A DNA stretch of 64,000 nt. Origin: Mixta sp031457955. GTDB lineage: Bacteria > Pseudomonadota > Gammaproteobacteria > Enterobacterales > Enterobacteriaceae. A program made the position numbers and the translations under genes. Under the pieces are notes generated by a model, which was given only the letters and a program-made list of their open reading frames with translations, made no database searches and was not told the origin of the DNA. The stretch's first letter is position 1, and each line of letters opens with the position of its first letter. Positions 42,142 through 51,874 of this stretch are shown here, one piece after another. The DNA lies in contig NZ_JAVDXN010000005.1 of assembly GCF_031457955.1 (NCBI RefSeq), forward strand, positions 1 through 64,000, read 5' to 3'.

Positions 42142-43605
42142 TCACAAAGCAGAGATAGCGTGCGCGACGCTGTTTTTCGCACCCATTTTCAGCAGCGAAA
42201 GATAAGCGGCGGTTACCTGCGTGACAAAGCGTGGTTCCTGCGGCAGTTCATTGCCGAAAATAGCCTCAATGCCCAGCAGCGCCTTAACGCGTGCTTCACC
42301 TTCCTCGCTGTGCGTTACCGCATCCTGAAGCAGCGGAAGCAGCGGGTCGCTGACGTCAATCGCTGCGCCTTGTTCGTCGATGCCGCCGACATAGCGCATC
42401 CAACCTGCCACGCCCAGCGCCAGTAAAGTAAAGTCGCTCTGATGAGCCAGATGCCAGCGAACAGAATCCAGCATACGCTGTGGCAGCTTCTGGCTGCCGT
42501 CCATGGCAATCTGCCAGGTTCGGTGGCGCAACCCGGTGTTGCTGTAACGCTCAATCAGCAGATCGGCATAGCGCGCTAAATCAACCCCTTTGACATTCAG
42601 CGTGGGCGCCTGCTCGTTCAGCATCAGCAAATGCGCGGCGCGCCTGAAGTTCTCATCCTCCATGCATTCATTAATATGCTGATAGCCCGCCAGATAGCCG
42701 AGGTAAGCCAGAAAAGAGTGACTGCCGTTCAGCATACGCAGCTTCATCTCTTCAAACGGCAGCACGTCTGATACCAGTTCAGCGCCCGCTTTCTCCCATT
42801 CCGGGCGACCTGCCACAAAATTATCTTCAATCACCCACTGGCGGAAAGGCTCACAGGCTACGCCCGCCGGATCGCGCACGCCCGTAAGCTGTTCAATCTT
42901 ATCCAGGGTATCTGGCGTAATGGCCGGTACGATGCGATCCACCATGGTGGAAGGGAAGGTGACATGCTGTTCAATCCAGGCGGCGAGTTCGGCATCAAGC
43001 GCACGGGCGTAGCTAACGATAACGTTGCGCGTGACGTGTCCGTTTTCCGGCATATTATCGCAGGACATCACGCTAAACGGCGGCAGACCTGCGGCTTTGC
43101 GGCGCGCCAGCGCTGCCACAATCACCCCAGGTGCCGATTTTGGCTGATACGGGTTTTGCAGATCGGCGGCGATCAACGGATGATCCGCCATCAGCTGGCC
43201 GGTCGCGGGCGAATGGCAATAGCCCTTTTCAGTGATGGTCAGCGAAACAATGGCTACCTGCGGCTCGCACAGCGCGGCCAATACCGCGTCCAGCCCGTCC
43301 ACCTGCGCATGCAGCGCGCGTTTTACCACGCCGACCACGCGGGCGGTCCAGGCTTCTGCCGACATCTCCGCAACGGTAAAAAGATGATCCTGCTGGTTCA
43401 GATCGGCAATCTGCTGCTCGCCGCCAATCAAATTCACTTCGATATAGCCCCAGTCGCTGCCCTGTTCCGCCGCCAGAATATCGGCGTAAACCGCCTGATG
43501 CGCGCGGTGAAACGCGCCAAATCCCAGATGGACAATACGCGGTACCAGGCGGTTGCGATCCCAGGCTGGCACGGTGGCCTTCGCCGTTAACAGTTTACTT
43601 TGCAT
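42142..43605 (-). CDS. uxuB: Fructuronate reductase (D-mannonate oxidoreductase)
   Basis: This is an NAD-dependent polyol dehydrogenase of the mannitol dehydrogenase family (487 aa). It interconverts fructuronate and mannonate in glucuronate breakdown. The N-terminal dinucleotide fold is IVHLGFGAFHRAHQAVY. The catalytic region has CEPFRQWVIEDNFVAGRPEWE and KLRMLNGSHSFLAYLGYL with the catalytic Lys. It resembles UxuB; the paralog YdfI is an alternative. The uxaC and uxuA neighbours support the hexuronate role. It is the last gene of a leftward operon, 62 bases after the transporter gene. Confidence 0.9.
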   Translation of the reverse strand: MQSKLLTAKATVPAWDRNRLVPRIVHLGFGAFHRAHQAVYADILAAEQGSDWGYIEVNLIGGEQQIADLNQQDHLFTVAEMSAEAWTARVVGVVKRALHAQVDGLDAVLAALCEPQVAIVSLTITEKGYCHSPATGQLMADHPLIAADLQNPYQPKSAPGVIVAALARRKAAGLPPFSVMSCDNMPENGHVTRNVIVSYARALDAELAAWIEQHVTFPSTMVDRIVPAITPDTLDKIEQLTGVRDPAGVACEPFRQWVIEDNFVAGRPEWEKAGAELVSDVLPFEEMKLRMLNGSHSFLAYLGYLAGYQHINECMEDENFRRAAHLLMLNEQAPTLNVKGVDLARYADLLIERYSNTGLRHRTWQIAMDGSQKLPQRMLDSVRWHLAHQSDFTLLALGVAGWMRYVGGIDEQGAAIDVSDPLLPLLQDAVTHSEEGEARVKALLGIEAIFGNELPQEPRFVTQVTAAYLSLLKMGAKNSVAHAISAL

Positions 43606-43667
43606 GTTCTGCTCGCTTTATTAAAAGAGAAGGGCAGCAGACAGGCTGTGCCTGCTGCCAACAGGAT

Positions 43668-45209
43668 TTATCCATTCAGTACCGGGCCAGGCTTAGCGGC
43701 TACGCGCTCAGGCGGAGTCGCATTCCACAGCGTGTCGTAAGCGTATCCGGTAAGATCTTCCACCACGTGGCGCGCCTCTGGCGTCACGTCCTGTTTGCGT
43801 CCGTGTGCTTTCAGGCGCTCGATCTCATCGACAAAAATTTTGTGCGTGCGCTTATTGAGGTGGAAGGTCAGCGCCTGCCACAGGGCAATCATCAACAGGC
43901 CTGCCGTGCCCACAAACAGCAGCATGGCGATGGTGTTAATCGCTTCCTGCGGCTGCACCTGGCTACCCTTGACGAAGCCGCCGCTTTGCAGCAGCAGGCC
44001 GACGGCGAAGGTGGCAATCGCGACCGTGGTTTTACGAGAAAAGGTCATTACCGCCGCAAACAGCCCTTCGCGACGCTGGCGGGTGATCATTTCATCGATA
44101 TCGGGAATAAACGGGAAAACGTTCCACGGCGTAAATTCCAGTACGCAGCGGCCCACCTGATAGATCCCGGCGATGATCACCAGCAGCAGCACTTTGTTAT
44201 CCGTCGGGAACTGATAAATCAGGAAGAAGCCGCCAAGACACAGCATCATCAGCAAATAAGCGAAAACGTAGAGGCGGGACGGGCCATATTTAATGATCGC
44301 GACGCCTGCCGCCAGCGTGACCGGCAAGCCGACAATACTCATCGACAGCAGCGTTCCCGCCAGCGAGGAAGAGACGTTCAGGCAGTAAACGCAGAAGAAA
44401 ACAAAAACGGTGTTGTAAATATCCTTGGCAGTAAAGGAAAAAAGATAAATCGCCAGATGTTTACGGAACGCCCGCACTTTCAGCGTGGAGGCATACTCCT
44501 TAAACAGATTGCCAAAGGCGACCAGCTTGTCGGTGAAACGGGTGGCCTGCGGCTTTTTCTCGATCTCGGCCAGCATTTCCGGCGTCAGTTCCCGCTCCCA
44601 GGTCACTTTCCACGAGATAAATACGCAGACGGTGAACATCACGGCAAATACCACGCCGTTGATCAGATAAGCGTCGGCATTGTTCTCGCCCAGCCAGGCG
44701 ATCAACAGGCCTGGAATAAAGGTGGCGAGGAATGTACCGGAAGCAGAGAGAAACATGCGGCAGGTGGAAAGCTTAGTTCGGTCGTTAAAATCTTTGGTCA
44801 TCTCCGACGGCAGCGTTTCCCACGGAATCAGCACCATGGCGGCGATAATTTCAAAGGCCAGATAAACCGCAAGATAAAACCAGAAATTCATGCCGTTCAG
44901 CCACAGCAGGATATAGACCAGCATCAGCGGCGCGCCGATCAGCAGGAAAAACCGGCGGCGGCCGAATTTTTTGCCCAGATAGTGTTTGTAGAAATGATCG
45001 GTGAAGCTGCCCATAAACAGGCTGACGATGGCATCGACGATACGAGCAATCGCCACAATAGACGCCGCTTCAATCGGCGAAAGACCCACAAAGGTGGTAT
45101 AGAAAAAAAGCAGCCACGCGCCGATCACGGTAAAGGCGCCGCCGCCCATAATATCGGTCAGACCGTAGCCGATACTGACCGGGATAGTGACTTTTCTGTT
45201 TTTAAGCAT
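43668..45209 (-). CDS. GPH-family sugar:cation symporter, probable hexuronide/oligogalacturonide transporter
   Basis: This 513-aa transporter of the glycoside-pentoside-hexuronide family has about twelve membrane segments. The N-terminus IPVSIGYGLTDIMGGGAF and the loop GSFTDHFYKHYLGKKFGRRRFFLLIGAPLM are typical of the family. It also has a long cytoplasmic C-terminal tail (about 450-513). The gene lies between uxaC and uxuB with a 14-base gap from uxaC, so it most likely brings in a uronic acid or a short uronide. It is not the MFS-type ExuT usual in E. coli. The exact substrate is not readable. Confidence 0.85.
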   Translation of the reverse strand: MLKNRKVTIPVSIGYGLTDIMGGGAFTVIGAWLLFFYTTFVGLSPIEAASIVAIARIVDAIVSLFMGSFTDHFYKHYLGKKFGRRRFFLLIGAPLMLVYILLWLNGMNFWFYLAVYLAFEIIAAMVLIPWETLPSEMTKDFNDRTKLSTCRMFLSASGTFLATFIPGLLIAWLGENNADAYLINGVVFAVMFTVCVFISWKVTWERELTPEMLAEIEKKPQATRFTDKLVAFGNLFKEYASTLKVRAFRKHLAIYLFSFTAKDIYNTVFVFFCVYCLNVSSSLAGTLLSMSIVGLPVTLAAGVAIIKYGPSRLYVFAYLLMMLCLGGFFLIYQFPTDNKVLLLVIIAGIYQVGRCVLEFTPWNVFPFIPDIDEMITRQRREGLFAAVMTFSRKTTVAIATFAVGLLLQSGGFVKGSQVQPQEAINTIAMLLFVGTAGLLMIALWQALTFHLNKRTHKIFVDEIERLKAHGRKQDVTPEARHVVEDLTGYAYDTLWNATPPERVAAKPGPVLNG

Positions 45210-45223
45210 GATTTATCCCTGTA

Positions 45224-46639
45224 TCAGCGCTGAGAAAAACGAAAGTAGCGGCGGGCGTTTTCCACGCAAATGCCACGCACCATGGCGGCAAGAATCTTTT
45301 CATCATTTGGCACTTCGCCTCTTTCTACCCAGCCGCCAATCAGATCGCAGAGAATGCGGCGGAAATAGTCGTGGCGGGTATAGGAAACGAAGCTGCGCGA
45401 GTCGGTGAGCATGCCGATAAAGTTGGCGAGCAGGCCCTGATCGGCCAGCGCGTTGAGCTGATTAACCATGCCGCGGCGCGTATCGTTAAACCACCAGCCG
45501 GAACCGAATTGCAGCGGGGATTTCACGCCCGCTTCGCCGCTCTGGAAATTGGCGATGGCCGAGGCGACGACGTCGTTGTAACTGGCATTCAGGTTGTAGA
45601 GGATGGTTTTCGGCAGGCCACTATTCTCAGTCATGGCGTTGAGCAGAGCGTTCAGGCTCCCGGCAAGGTGCGTCTGATCGCCAATGGAATCGAAGCCGCT
45701 GTTGATACCGACCTGGCGGAACATCGGCATGTTGTTGTTGCGGATTGCGCCGAAGTGAATCTGCATTGCCCAGTCGCGCTGTTTATACATTTTGGCGAGC
45801 GCGACAAAAATAAGGCTGTCCCACGCCTGGCATTCAGGCTCCGTCAGCGTTTCTCCGGCCAGACGACGCTGGAATAGCGCAGCCTGCGCGGCATCATCCA
45901 GATGGCAATAGCCTATCGTCTGCGGCCCGTGATCGGCAACGCGACAGCCTGCACGGTGGAAGAAATCGATGCGTGATTCCAGCGCGGCGAGGAAATGCGC
46001 CAGTGAAGCGATCGGCTGGTTGGTTTTCTGCGTCAGCCGGGCGATAAACGTCAGAAAACGCTGCGGGTCGGTATCGAACAGTTCATCGGGGCGGAAGGTT
46101 GGCAGAACCAGCGTGGGGAAATCGTGCTGTGCCGCCAGCTGCAGGTGGTATTGCAGATCGTCAAGCGGGCCATCGGTGGTACAAAGCGCTTCGACGTTGG
46201 CACGACGAATGAGCGCCTGCGGTAAAAAATCGTCGCCGCGTAATTGCTCATTGCAGCGCGCCATAATAGCGCGCCAGTTTTTGCTGTTGAGCGTGTCGTC
46301 GATAGCAAAGTAGTGTTTAAGCTCAAGGTGGGTCCAGTGATAGAGAGGATTGCCAAAACTGGCCTCAACGGTTTGCGCCCATGCCTCAAACTTTTCTTCT
46401 GCGCTGGCGTTACCGGTAATCTTTCGCTCAGGAATGGCATTCGCCCGCATAGCACGCCATTTGTAATGGTCACCTTCCAGCCATAATTGGGTGATATCCG
46501 TAAACGGTTTATTTTCCCAAATCGCTTTAGCCTCAAGGTGACAATGATAATCGATAATGGGTAATGTTTTTGCTACCTCAGCGTAGAGCTTCTGCCCAGG
46601 CGCATTATTGATCATAAAGCTATTATTTATTAGCGACAT
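45224..46639 (-). CDS. uxaC: Glucuronate isomerase
   Basis: This enzyme isomerises D-glucuronate to D-fructuronate (and galacturonate to tagaturonate). Length 471 aa is usual. It is an amidohydrolase-related barrel with the metal motif IIDYHCHLEAKAIW near residue 28. Later stretches are QIHFGAIRNNNMPMF, GIGDQ-like FDSIGDQTHLAGSL, and LPKTILYNLNASYNDV. It is the first gene of the leftward uxaC-transporter-uxuB operon and divergent from uxuA. Confidence 0.96.
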   Translation of the reverse strand: MSLINNSFMINNAPGQKLYAEVAKTLPIIDYHCHLEAKAIWENKPFTDITQLWLEGDHYKWRAMRANAIPERKITGNASAEEKFEAWAQTVEASFGNPLYHWTHLELKHYFAIDDTLNSKNWRAIMARCNEQLRGDDFLPQALIRRANVEALCTTDGPLDDLQYHLQLAAQHDFPTLVLPTFRPDELFDTDPQRFLTFIARLTQKTNQPIASLAHFLAALESRIDFFHRAGCRVADHGPQTIGYCHLDDAAQAALFQRRLAGETLTEPECQAWDSLIFVALAKMYKQRDWAMQIHFGAIRNNNMPMFRQVGINSGFDSIGDQTHLAGSLNALLNAMTENSGLPKTILYNLNASYNDVVASAIANFQSGEAGVKSPLQFGSGWWFNDTRRGMVNQLNALADQGLLANFIGMLTDSRSFVSYTRHDYFRRILCDLIGGWVERGEVPNDEKILAAMVRGICVENARRYFRFSQR

Positions 46640-47103
46640 AAATTCCCTGTGTAATTATTGGCTACAGGCTAAAACAGAACGTTCTTGGCCTGAATAGATA
46701 GTTAATGCGTTTTTATGCCACGAACAGTAAACCCTTCATGGATTTAACGTCTACTGCCATACAAGTATAAATAAATAAACTGTGAGTTGCGTAATATTCG
46801 GCAATCCTTAATTATCTGCTTTGTTATCGGAAGGAATACGTTAATTTCTGGACTGTTAACAGAGCGGAATTGATATTTATTTAAATAAAGTAAAAGGAAT
46901 TATTCTATTTAATAAAATAATTATAAGTATCGGAAATGTTGTTTTTTTATTTCCAGAAGTTAGCAACGATGACGTGCCAAAAAACGCATCATCTATTTTT
47001 TTTACTGGCAGTTGATCTGGGAAAAATAACTGCATATGCTTTCATCTACTAGTATGGTACTTATCCAGCAGGATAAGAAGCGAAGCGAAAGGCGGGTATA
47101 AAC
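46640..47103. other. Divergent control region between uxaC and uxuA
   Basis: This 464-base AT-rich stretch has no gene. It must hold both promoters. Possible regulator sites are the palindromes CTGTTAACAG (46853-46862) and AGTATGGTACT (47051-47061). The second lies 43 bases before uxuA, and its TATGGTA core is reminiscent of UxuR/ExuR sites. A GGCGGG stretch precedes the uxuA start. Confidence 0.45.
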
Positions 47104-48171
47104 ATGCAGATGACGATGCGGTGGTTTGGGCCACAGGAAGATAAAATTCCTCTGGAATATATTCGACAGGTACCGGGCGTAGAAGGCGTGGTGGGTGCGC
47201 TGTATGACGTGGCGCCGGGAGAGGTATGGCCGGTTGATAAAATCGAAGCGCTGGTTGCGCAGGCGCATGCTGCCGGTTTGAAAATGGAAGTGATCGAAAG
47301 CGTCAACATCCATGATGATATCAAAATCGGTACGCCAGAACGCGACCGCTATATTGAAAACTACAAGCAAACTATCCGTAACCTGGCCGGTTTTGGTGTA
47401 AAGGTCATCTGCTATAACTTCATGCCGGTGTTTGACTGGATGAAAACCGACATGAACTATGTTCTGCCGGATGGTTCCCTGACGATGGCTTTCGAAAAGC
47501 ATGGCATCGACAAAACGCTGGAAGAGGTGGTGAAAGAGGTTCTGGATAACGCCAACGGCTTCGCCTTACCGGGTTGGGAACCTGAGCGGCTGGCAAAAGT
47601 ACAGGAGTTGTTCGCCCGCTACCATGGCGTTGACGATAATAAACTGCGGGAAAACTTATTCTACTTCCTGCGGGAGATCATTCCGGTATGCGAAGAAGTT
47701 GGCGTGAAAATGGCGATTCATCCGGACGATCCGCCTTATTCTATTTTCGGTCTGCCGCGCGTGGTGAAAAATCAGGCCGATCTGGCGATGATTTGCGATG
47801 CGGTGGATTCCCCGGCAAACGGGATAACGCTCTGTACCGGCTCGATTGCCGAAGACCCGGATAATAACGTGTATGAAATACTGGCCGAGTTCACGCGCCG
47901 CAAGCGCCTGCATTTTGCCCATGTGCGCAATATCAAGCTGATTAAAGATAAAGACTTTTATGAGTCGGCGCATCCTTCGCAATATGGCTCGCTGGATATG
48001 TATCGGGTGATGCAGGCGCTGCACGATAACGGTTTTGACGGCTATATCCGCCCGGATCATGGTCGTTTCATTTGGGGTGAAACCGGGCGACCCGGATATG
48101 GCCTTTATGACCGCGCGTTAGGCGTGACCTATTTGATGGGCCTGTGGGAAGCGCTGGAAAAAAGAAAATAA
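47104..48171 (+). CDS. uxuA: Mannonate dehydratase, short form
   Basis: This enzyme dehydrates D-mannonate to 2-keto-3-deoxygluconate. It is a TIM-barrel xylose isomerase-like protein with the start MQMTMRWFGPQEDKIPLEYI, VICYNFMPVFDWMKTD, MAIHPDDPP (metal His), LCTGSIAEDP and YIRPDHGRFIWGE. Length is 355 aa. The E. coli enzyme is about 394 aa, so this is the shorter type, common in Gram-positive bacteria. It stands alone on the plus strand, divergent from uxaC. A hairpin follows it. Confidence 0.93.
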   Translation: MQMTMRWFGPQEDKIPLEYIRQVPGVEGVVGALYDVAPGEVWPVDKIEALVAQAHAAGLKMEVIESVNIHDDIKIGTPERDRYIENYKQTIRNLAGFGVKVICYNFMPVFDWMKTDMNYVLPDGSLTMAFEKHGIDKTLEEVVKEVLDNANGFALPGWEPERLAKVQELFARYHGVDDNKLRENLFYFLREIIPVCEEVGVKMAIHPDDPPYSIFGLPRVVKNQADLAMICDAVDSPANGITLCTGSIAEDPDNNVYEILAEFTRRKRLHFAHVRNIKLIKDKDFYESAHPSQYGSLDMYRVMQALHDNGFDGYIRPDHGRFIWGETGRPGYGLYDRALGVTYLMGLWEALEKRK

Positions 48172-48178
48172 GTGTTGT

Positions 48179-48208
48179 GTAGGCCGGGAGCGCCTGCTCC
48201 CGGCCTAC
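48179..48208 (+). terminator. Long perfect hairpin after uxuA (terminator or REP-like element)
   Basis: GTAGGCCGGGAGC and GCTCCCGGCCTAC form a perfect 13-bp stem around GCCT. No T-run follows. The GGCCGG...CCGGCC form and the adjacent GGCGTTGCGCC resemble repetitive extragenic palindromes. Confidence 0.6.
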
Positions 48209-48793
48209 AGGCGTTGCGCCGGACAAAAGCAAGCATTTTGAAGCTTTCACTGGTATAACTTTTTAGCAGAGCATTTTCTTTCTTATTGAGGATTACTGGA
48301 ACCCGTAACATGCTGAAAAGCCCCCTTATTTAGTGTGTTAGCTGCACACTATTTCAGCAGCAAAGTTTAATGTCATTTCCAGTTGCCTGGCGCTAACCAG
48401 CCTTTAATCCGCCGCTTTTAGCGCTATTTTTACTGATTACCCCCTTCATTGACGCCTTTTCCCCTGTTTATGACTAAATCTGCCAAAGGGATAAATCAGG
48501 CGGCACCATCGCTTTGCCCTTAAGCTAATGTTTAAAAAGGATTATGCCTTAGCATACTGAATGTGGCAGAGTGTCAATAATTATCCCGTTTTCACCAACA
48601 AAAAATCTGATAAAGTAGATGCTTGTCGACTTTTTATCTTAAAGTTTTGAAGAACACACGAGAAAAAACTAGCATCCCGTTGCTAAACGGTTAAATACTT
48701 TTTTACCGAATGTAAAATCACGGCCAGACAAATAAATGGCCGACATGCATTCAGCACTCGCGGGCACTACGCCATACCTTTTTGGGAGAATTT
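48209..48793. other. Intergenic region between uxuA and the peptide transporter gene
   Basis: This region of about 585 bases shows no supported gene. It is mixed to AT-rich and includes GATAAAGTAGATGCTTG near 48610. Upstream control of the transporter gene should lie here. I see no confident promoter or operator. Confidence 0.4.
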
Positions 48794-50350
48794 ATGCGTT
48801 CCTCTGTTCATAAAAACGAAAGCCGGACGTTCTTCGGTCATCCTTATCCGCTGGGCTCGCTGTTCTTCACGGAAATGTGGGAACGCTTCTCGTTTTACGG
48901 CATTCGTCCATTGCTGATCCTGTTTATGGCCTCGGCGGTTTACGATGGCGGCATGGGGCTGGCGCGCGAAAATGCCTCGGCGATTGTCGGCATCTTTGCG
49001 GGCAGTATGTACCTCGCCGCGCTGCCGGGCGGCTGGCTGGCGGATAACTGGCTCGGTCAACAAAGGGCGGTCTGGTACGGTTCCATTCTGATTGCGCTGG
49101 GTCACCTGTCGATCGCGCTTTCCGCCGTAATGGGCGATAACCTGTTTTTTATCGGTCTGATGTTTATTGTGTTGGGATCGGGCCTGTTTAAGACCTGTAT
49201 TTCGGTGATGGTCGGTACGCTGTATAAGAAAGGCGATGCGCGTCGCGACGGCGGCTTCTCGCTGTTTTATATGGGCATCAATATGGGCTCGTTCATCGCG
49301 CCGCTGATTTCTGGCTGGTTGATTAAATCTCACGGCTGGCACTGGGGCTTCGGTATCGGCGGTATCGGGATGCTGGTGGCGCTGGTGATCTTCCGCCTGT
49401 TCGCCGTTCCGGCGATGAAACGTTACGACAGCGAAGTCGGCCTGGATTCCACCTGGAACAGTCCGGTAGTGAAAAAGAACGGCGTGGGCGCATGGCTGCT
49501 GGCGCTGACGGCAGGCGTGGCGATCGTGACAACGCTGATCGCCATGGGCGTGATTGTGATTAACCCGGTTGCGGTCGCCAGCATGCTGGTTTACGTGATC
49601 GCGGCCTCAGTGATGCTCTATTTTGTTTATCTGTTTCTGTTCGCTGGTCTGAGCAGAAAAGAGCGCGCCCGGCTGCTGGTCTGCTTTATCCTGCTGGTGT
49701 CGGCTGCGTTTTTCTGGTCTGCGTTCGAGCAGAAGCCGACCTCGTTTAACCTGTTCGCTAACGACTACACCAACCGCATGATCGGTGATTTTGAAATCCC
49801 GGCGGTGTGGTTCCAGTCAATTAATGCGCTGTTTATCATTCTACTGGCGCCGATATTCAGCTGGGCATGGCCGATGCTGGCGCGGAAAAATATTCGCCCG
49901 AGCAGCATTACCAAATTCGTTATCGGCATTTTGTTTGCTGCCGTTGGCTTCGGCCTGATGAAGATGGCGGCACAGGATGTGCTAAATAACAGCGGGGCCG
50001 GCGTATCGCCGCTGTGGCTGGTGGGCAGTATTTTGATGTTGACGCTGGGCGAGCTTTGTCTGAGCCCGATCGGCCTGGCGACCATGACGGTGTTGGCACC
50101 GGAAAGAATGCGCGGCCAGATGATGGGGCTGTGGTTCTGCGCCAGCGCGCTGGGTAACCTGGCGGCAGGCCTGATTGGCGGTCACGTTAAGGCCGATCAG
50201 CTGGATATGCTGCCCGATCTCTTCGCCCGTTGTTCCATTGCGCTGCTGATTTGTGCGGCGGTGCTGATGGTACTGATTGTTCCGGTGCGTCGTATGCTGG
50301 AAAACGCGCAGGCTAAGCAGCCTGCGCAGAAACCGGTAACCAGCGCCTAA
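48794..50350 (+). CDS. Proton-dependent oligopeptide transporter (POT family)
   Basis: This 518-aa inner membrane symporter takes up di- and tripeptides with protons. The family signature is present: FFTEMWERFSFYGIRPLLILFM (ExxERFxYY-type motif, here ERFSFYG). The second POT motif is ISFSLFYMGINMGS-like, seen as GGFSLFYMGINMGSFIAPLI. About twelve to fourteen membrane segments are evident. It resembles enterobacterial Dtp proteins but I cannot say which. The ATG at 48794 has GGGAG upstream. A TTG four codons earlier overlaps that site and is unlikely. Confidence 0.92.
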   Translation: MRSSVHKNESRTFFGHPYPLGSLFFTEMWERFSFYGIRPLLILFMASAVYDGGMGLARENASAIVGIFAGSMYLAALPGGWLADNWLGQQRAVWYGSILIALGHLSIALSAVMGDNLFFIGLMFIVLGSGLFKTCISVMVGTLYKKGDARRDGGFSLFYMGINMGSFIAPLISGWLIKSHGWHWGFGIGGIGMLVALVIFRLFAVPAMKRYDSEVGLDSTWNSPVVKKNGVGAWLLALTAGVAIVTTLIAMGVIVINPVAVASMLVYVIAASVMLYFVYLFLFAGLSRKERARLLVCFILLVSAAFFWSAFEQKPTSFNLFANDYTNRMIGDFEIPAVWFQSINALFIILLAPIFSWAWPMLARKNIRPSSITKFVIGILFAAVGFGLMKMAAQDVLNNSGAGVSPLWLVGSILMLTLGELCLSPIGLATMTVLAPERMRGQMMGLWFCASALGNLAAGLIGGHVKADQLDMLPDLFARCSIALLICAAVLMVLIVPVRRMLENAQAKQPAQKPVTSA

Positions 50351-50373
50351 GCAGAGATATTGTTACCTTCCTC

Positions 50374-50397
50374 AAACCGGCGTTAACGCGCCGGTTT
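50374..50397. terminator. Terminator between the peptide transporter and the small protein gene
   Basis: AAACCGGC and GCCGGTTT form a stem around GTTAACGC, followed by ATT. It lies between convergent genes. Confidence 0.68.
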
Positions 50398-50405
50398 ATT
50401 CCGCT

Positions 50406-50663
50406 TTACTCATCGCCCTCAAGCGGATATCCCGCTCTGCGGATCGCCTCTTTGCAATCATTCACGCCATTAGCGTAACCCGCTTCAATTTCACATACCG
50501 GGCTGGAACTGCACCAGGGCAGGCGAATCGGCTTTGCGAGCTGCTGTTCAAGCGCCGCGATGCGCTCCATACATGCTAACAACTCCCGGCATACCTGAAG
50601 TTCGAACGTTGGCGCGTGGCCTTCAAGCGCGGCGATATGTTCAGTCAGCTGTTGCTTATTCAT
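50406..50663 (-). CDS. Small protein of unknown function
   Basis: This 85-aa protein is not recognised. The first 45 residues form a likely amphipathic coiled coil (LTEHIAALEG, then LLACMERIAALEQQLAK). A Cys-bearing linker (PWCSSSPVCEIEAG) and GYANGVNDCKEAIRRAGY follow. The style is reminiscent of small prophage-encoded proteins. It lies between a terminator and an aldo-keto reductase gene on the same strand. Coding potential is fair, function unknown. Confidence 0.6.
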   Translation of the reverse strand: MNKQQLTEHIAALEGHAPTFELQVCRELLACMERIAALEQQLAKPIRLPWCSSSPVCEIEAGYANGVNDCKEAIRRAGYPLEGDE

Positions 50664-50727
50664 CTGCTATGCTCCGGGGTAAAAAAGTGGGTTTCCCCAC
50701 GTTTTCTCTGCCGTGTTTTTTAACTGT

Positions 50728-51723
50728 TTAGTTATGCCCGGTTACGGCATGCGGCACATACTCTTTTTCCAGCGCGGCAATTTCATCTTCCGTTAGTTTA
50801 ATTTCTAACGCGGCAATAGCATCATCGAGCTGACGGGTTTTCGATGCGCCGACAATCGGGGCTGATACCGCTTGCTTGTTCATCACCCAGGCCAGTCCGA
50901 TTTGCGCCATAGCAACGCCACGGGCGGCGGCGATTTGCTCAACGGCCCTGATCACACGGTTATCTGCTTCTTCCGTTGCGGCATACAGCATTTTAGAGGT
51001 GGTATCTGTTTCATTACGGTTAGAGCTTTCACCTACCGGACGCGCCAGACGTCCCCGTGCAAGCGGACTCCATGGGATTAAGCCAACGCCCTGATCCTGA
51101 CACATCGGGATCATCTCACGTTCTTCTTCACGATAGAGCAGATTCAGGTAGTTCTGCATGGTGACAAACGTTGTCCAGTTATTAGCACGCGCGGTTTCCT
51201 GCGCTTTAGCAAACTGCCAGGCATACATGGATGAAGCGCCGATGTGGCGTGCTTTTCCGGCTTTCACCACGTCATGCAAGGCTTCCATTGTCTCTTCAAT
51301 GGGGGTGCTGTAGTCCCAACGGTGGATCTGATAAAGGTCAACATAGTCAGTCCCCAGACGTTTCAGGCTTTTATCGATCTCCGTCATGATCGCTTTGCGC
51401 GATAGCCCCTGTCCGTTTGGACGCGTTGCGCCACCCAGCATGGCAGGTGGGAAAAAGACTTTTGTCGCCAGGACGACTTCATCACGCTGAGTAAATTCCT
51501 TCAGGAATTTCCCGACCATCTCTTCAGAAGTACCGGCAGAGTAGCTGTTTGCCGTGTCGAAGAAATTGATACCTTGCTCCACCGCATGGCGGAAAATCGG
51601 ACGCGCATCGCTTTCCGCCAACGTCCACGGGTGCGCCCCCGCATCAGGCTGACCAAAGGTCATGCAGCCAAGACAAAGACGCGAAATATCCAGCCCGGTA
51701 GAGCCTAACTTTGTGTATTCCAT
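50728..51723 (-). CDS. yajO: Aldo-keto reductase, YajO type
   Basis: This 331-aa NADPH-dependent aldo-keto reductase barrel has the catalytic tetrad region FFDTANSYSAGTSEEMVGKFL (Asp and Tyr), ATKVFFP (Lys) and YQIHRWDYSTPIEETMEAL (His). IPWSPLARGRLARP and the cofactor loop VGASKTRQLDDA follow. It is strongly like E. coli YajO over the full length. YajO has been linked to thiamine-related metabolism, but the natural substrate is uncertain. It may be a paralog rather than the strict ortholog. Confidence 0.85.
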   Translation of the reverse strand: MEYTKLGSTGLDISRLCLGCMTFGQPDAGAHPWTLAESDARPIFRHAVEQGINFFDTANSYSAGTSEEMVGKFLKEFTQRDEVVLATKVFFPPAMLGGATRPNGQGLSRKAIMTEIDKSLKRLGTDYVDLYQIHRWDYSTPIEETMEALHDVVKAGKARHIGASSMYAWQFAKAQETARANNWTTFVTMQNYLNLLYREEEREMIPMCQDQGVGLIPWSPLARGRLARPVGESSNRNETDTTSKMLYAATEEADNRVIRAVEQIAAARGVAMAQIGLAWVMNKQAVSAPIVGASKTRQLDDAIAALEIKLTEDEIAALEKEYVPHAVTGHN

Positions 51724-51874
51724 ATATCCTCAAACATTGATGTTGGGTGGCAGTCTGTGCAGTTAAGTGTAGATATCAGCACAGAGGAAGGGGCTTTAAT
51801 CTCAATCAGCGCTGTCATAAATTTTTCATCAATTACTCTTATAACAGGCTCTTTCCCGTTACGGATGTAAGCAG

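Noticed and set aside
43767..45233. Long plus-strand frame antisense to the hexuronide transporter
   Set aside because: It is almost entirely opposite a well-supported membrane transporter. The translation is rich in Gln, Arg and Asp with no domain pattern, as expected for the reverse strand of a GC-rich gene.
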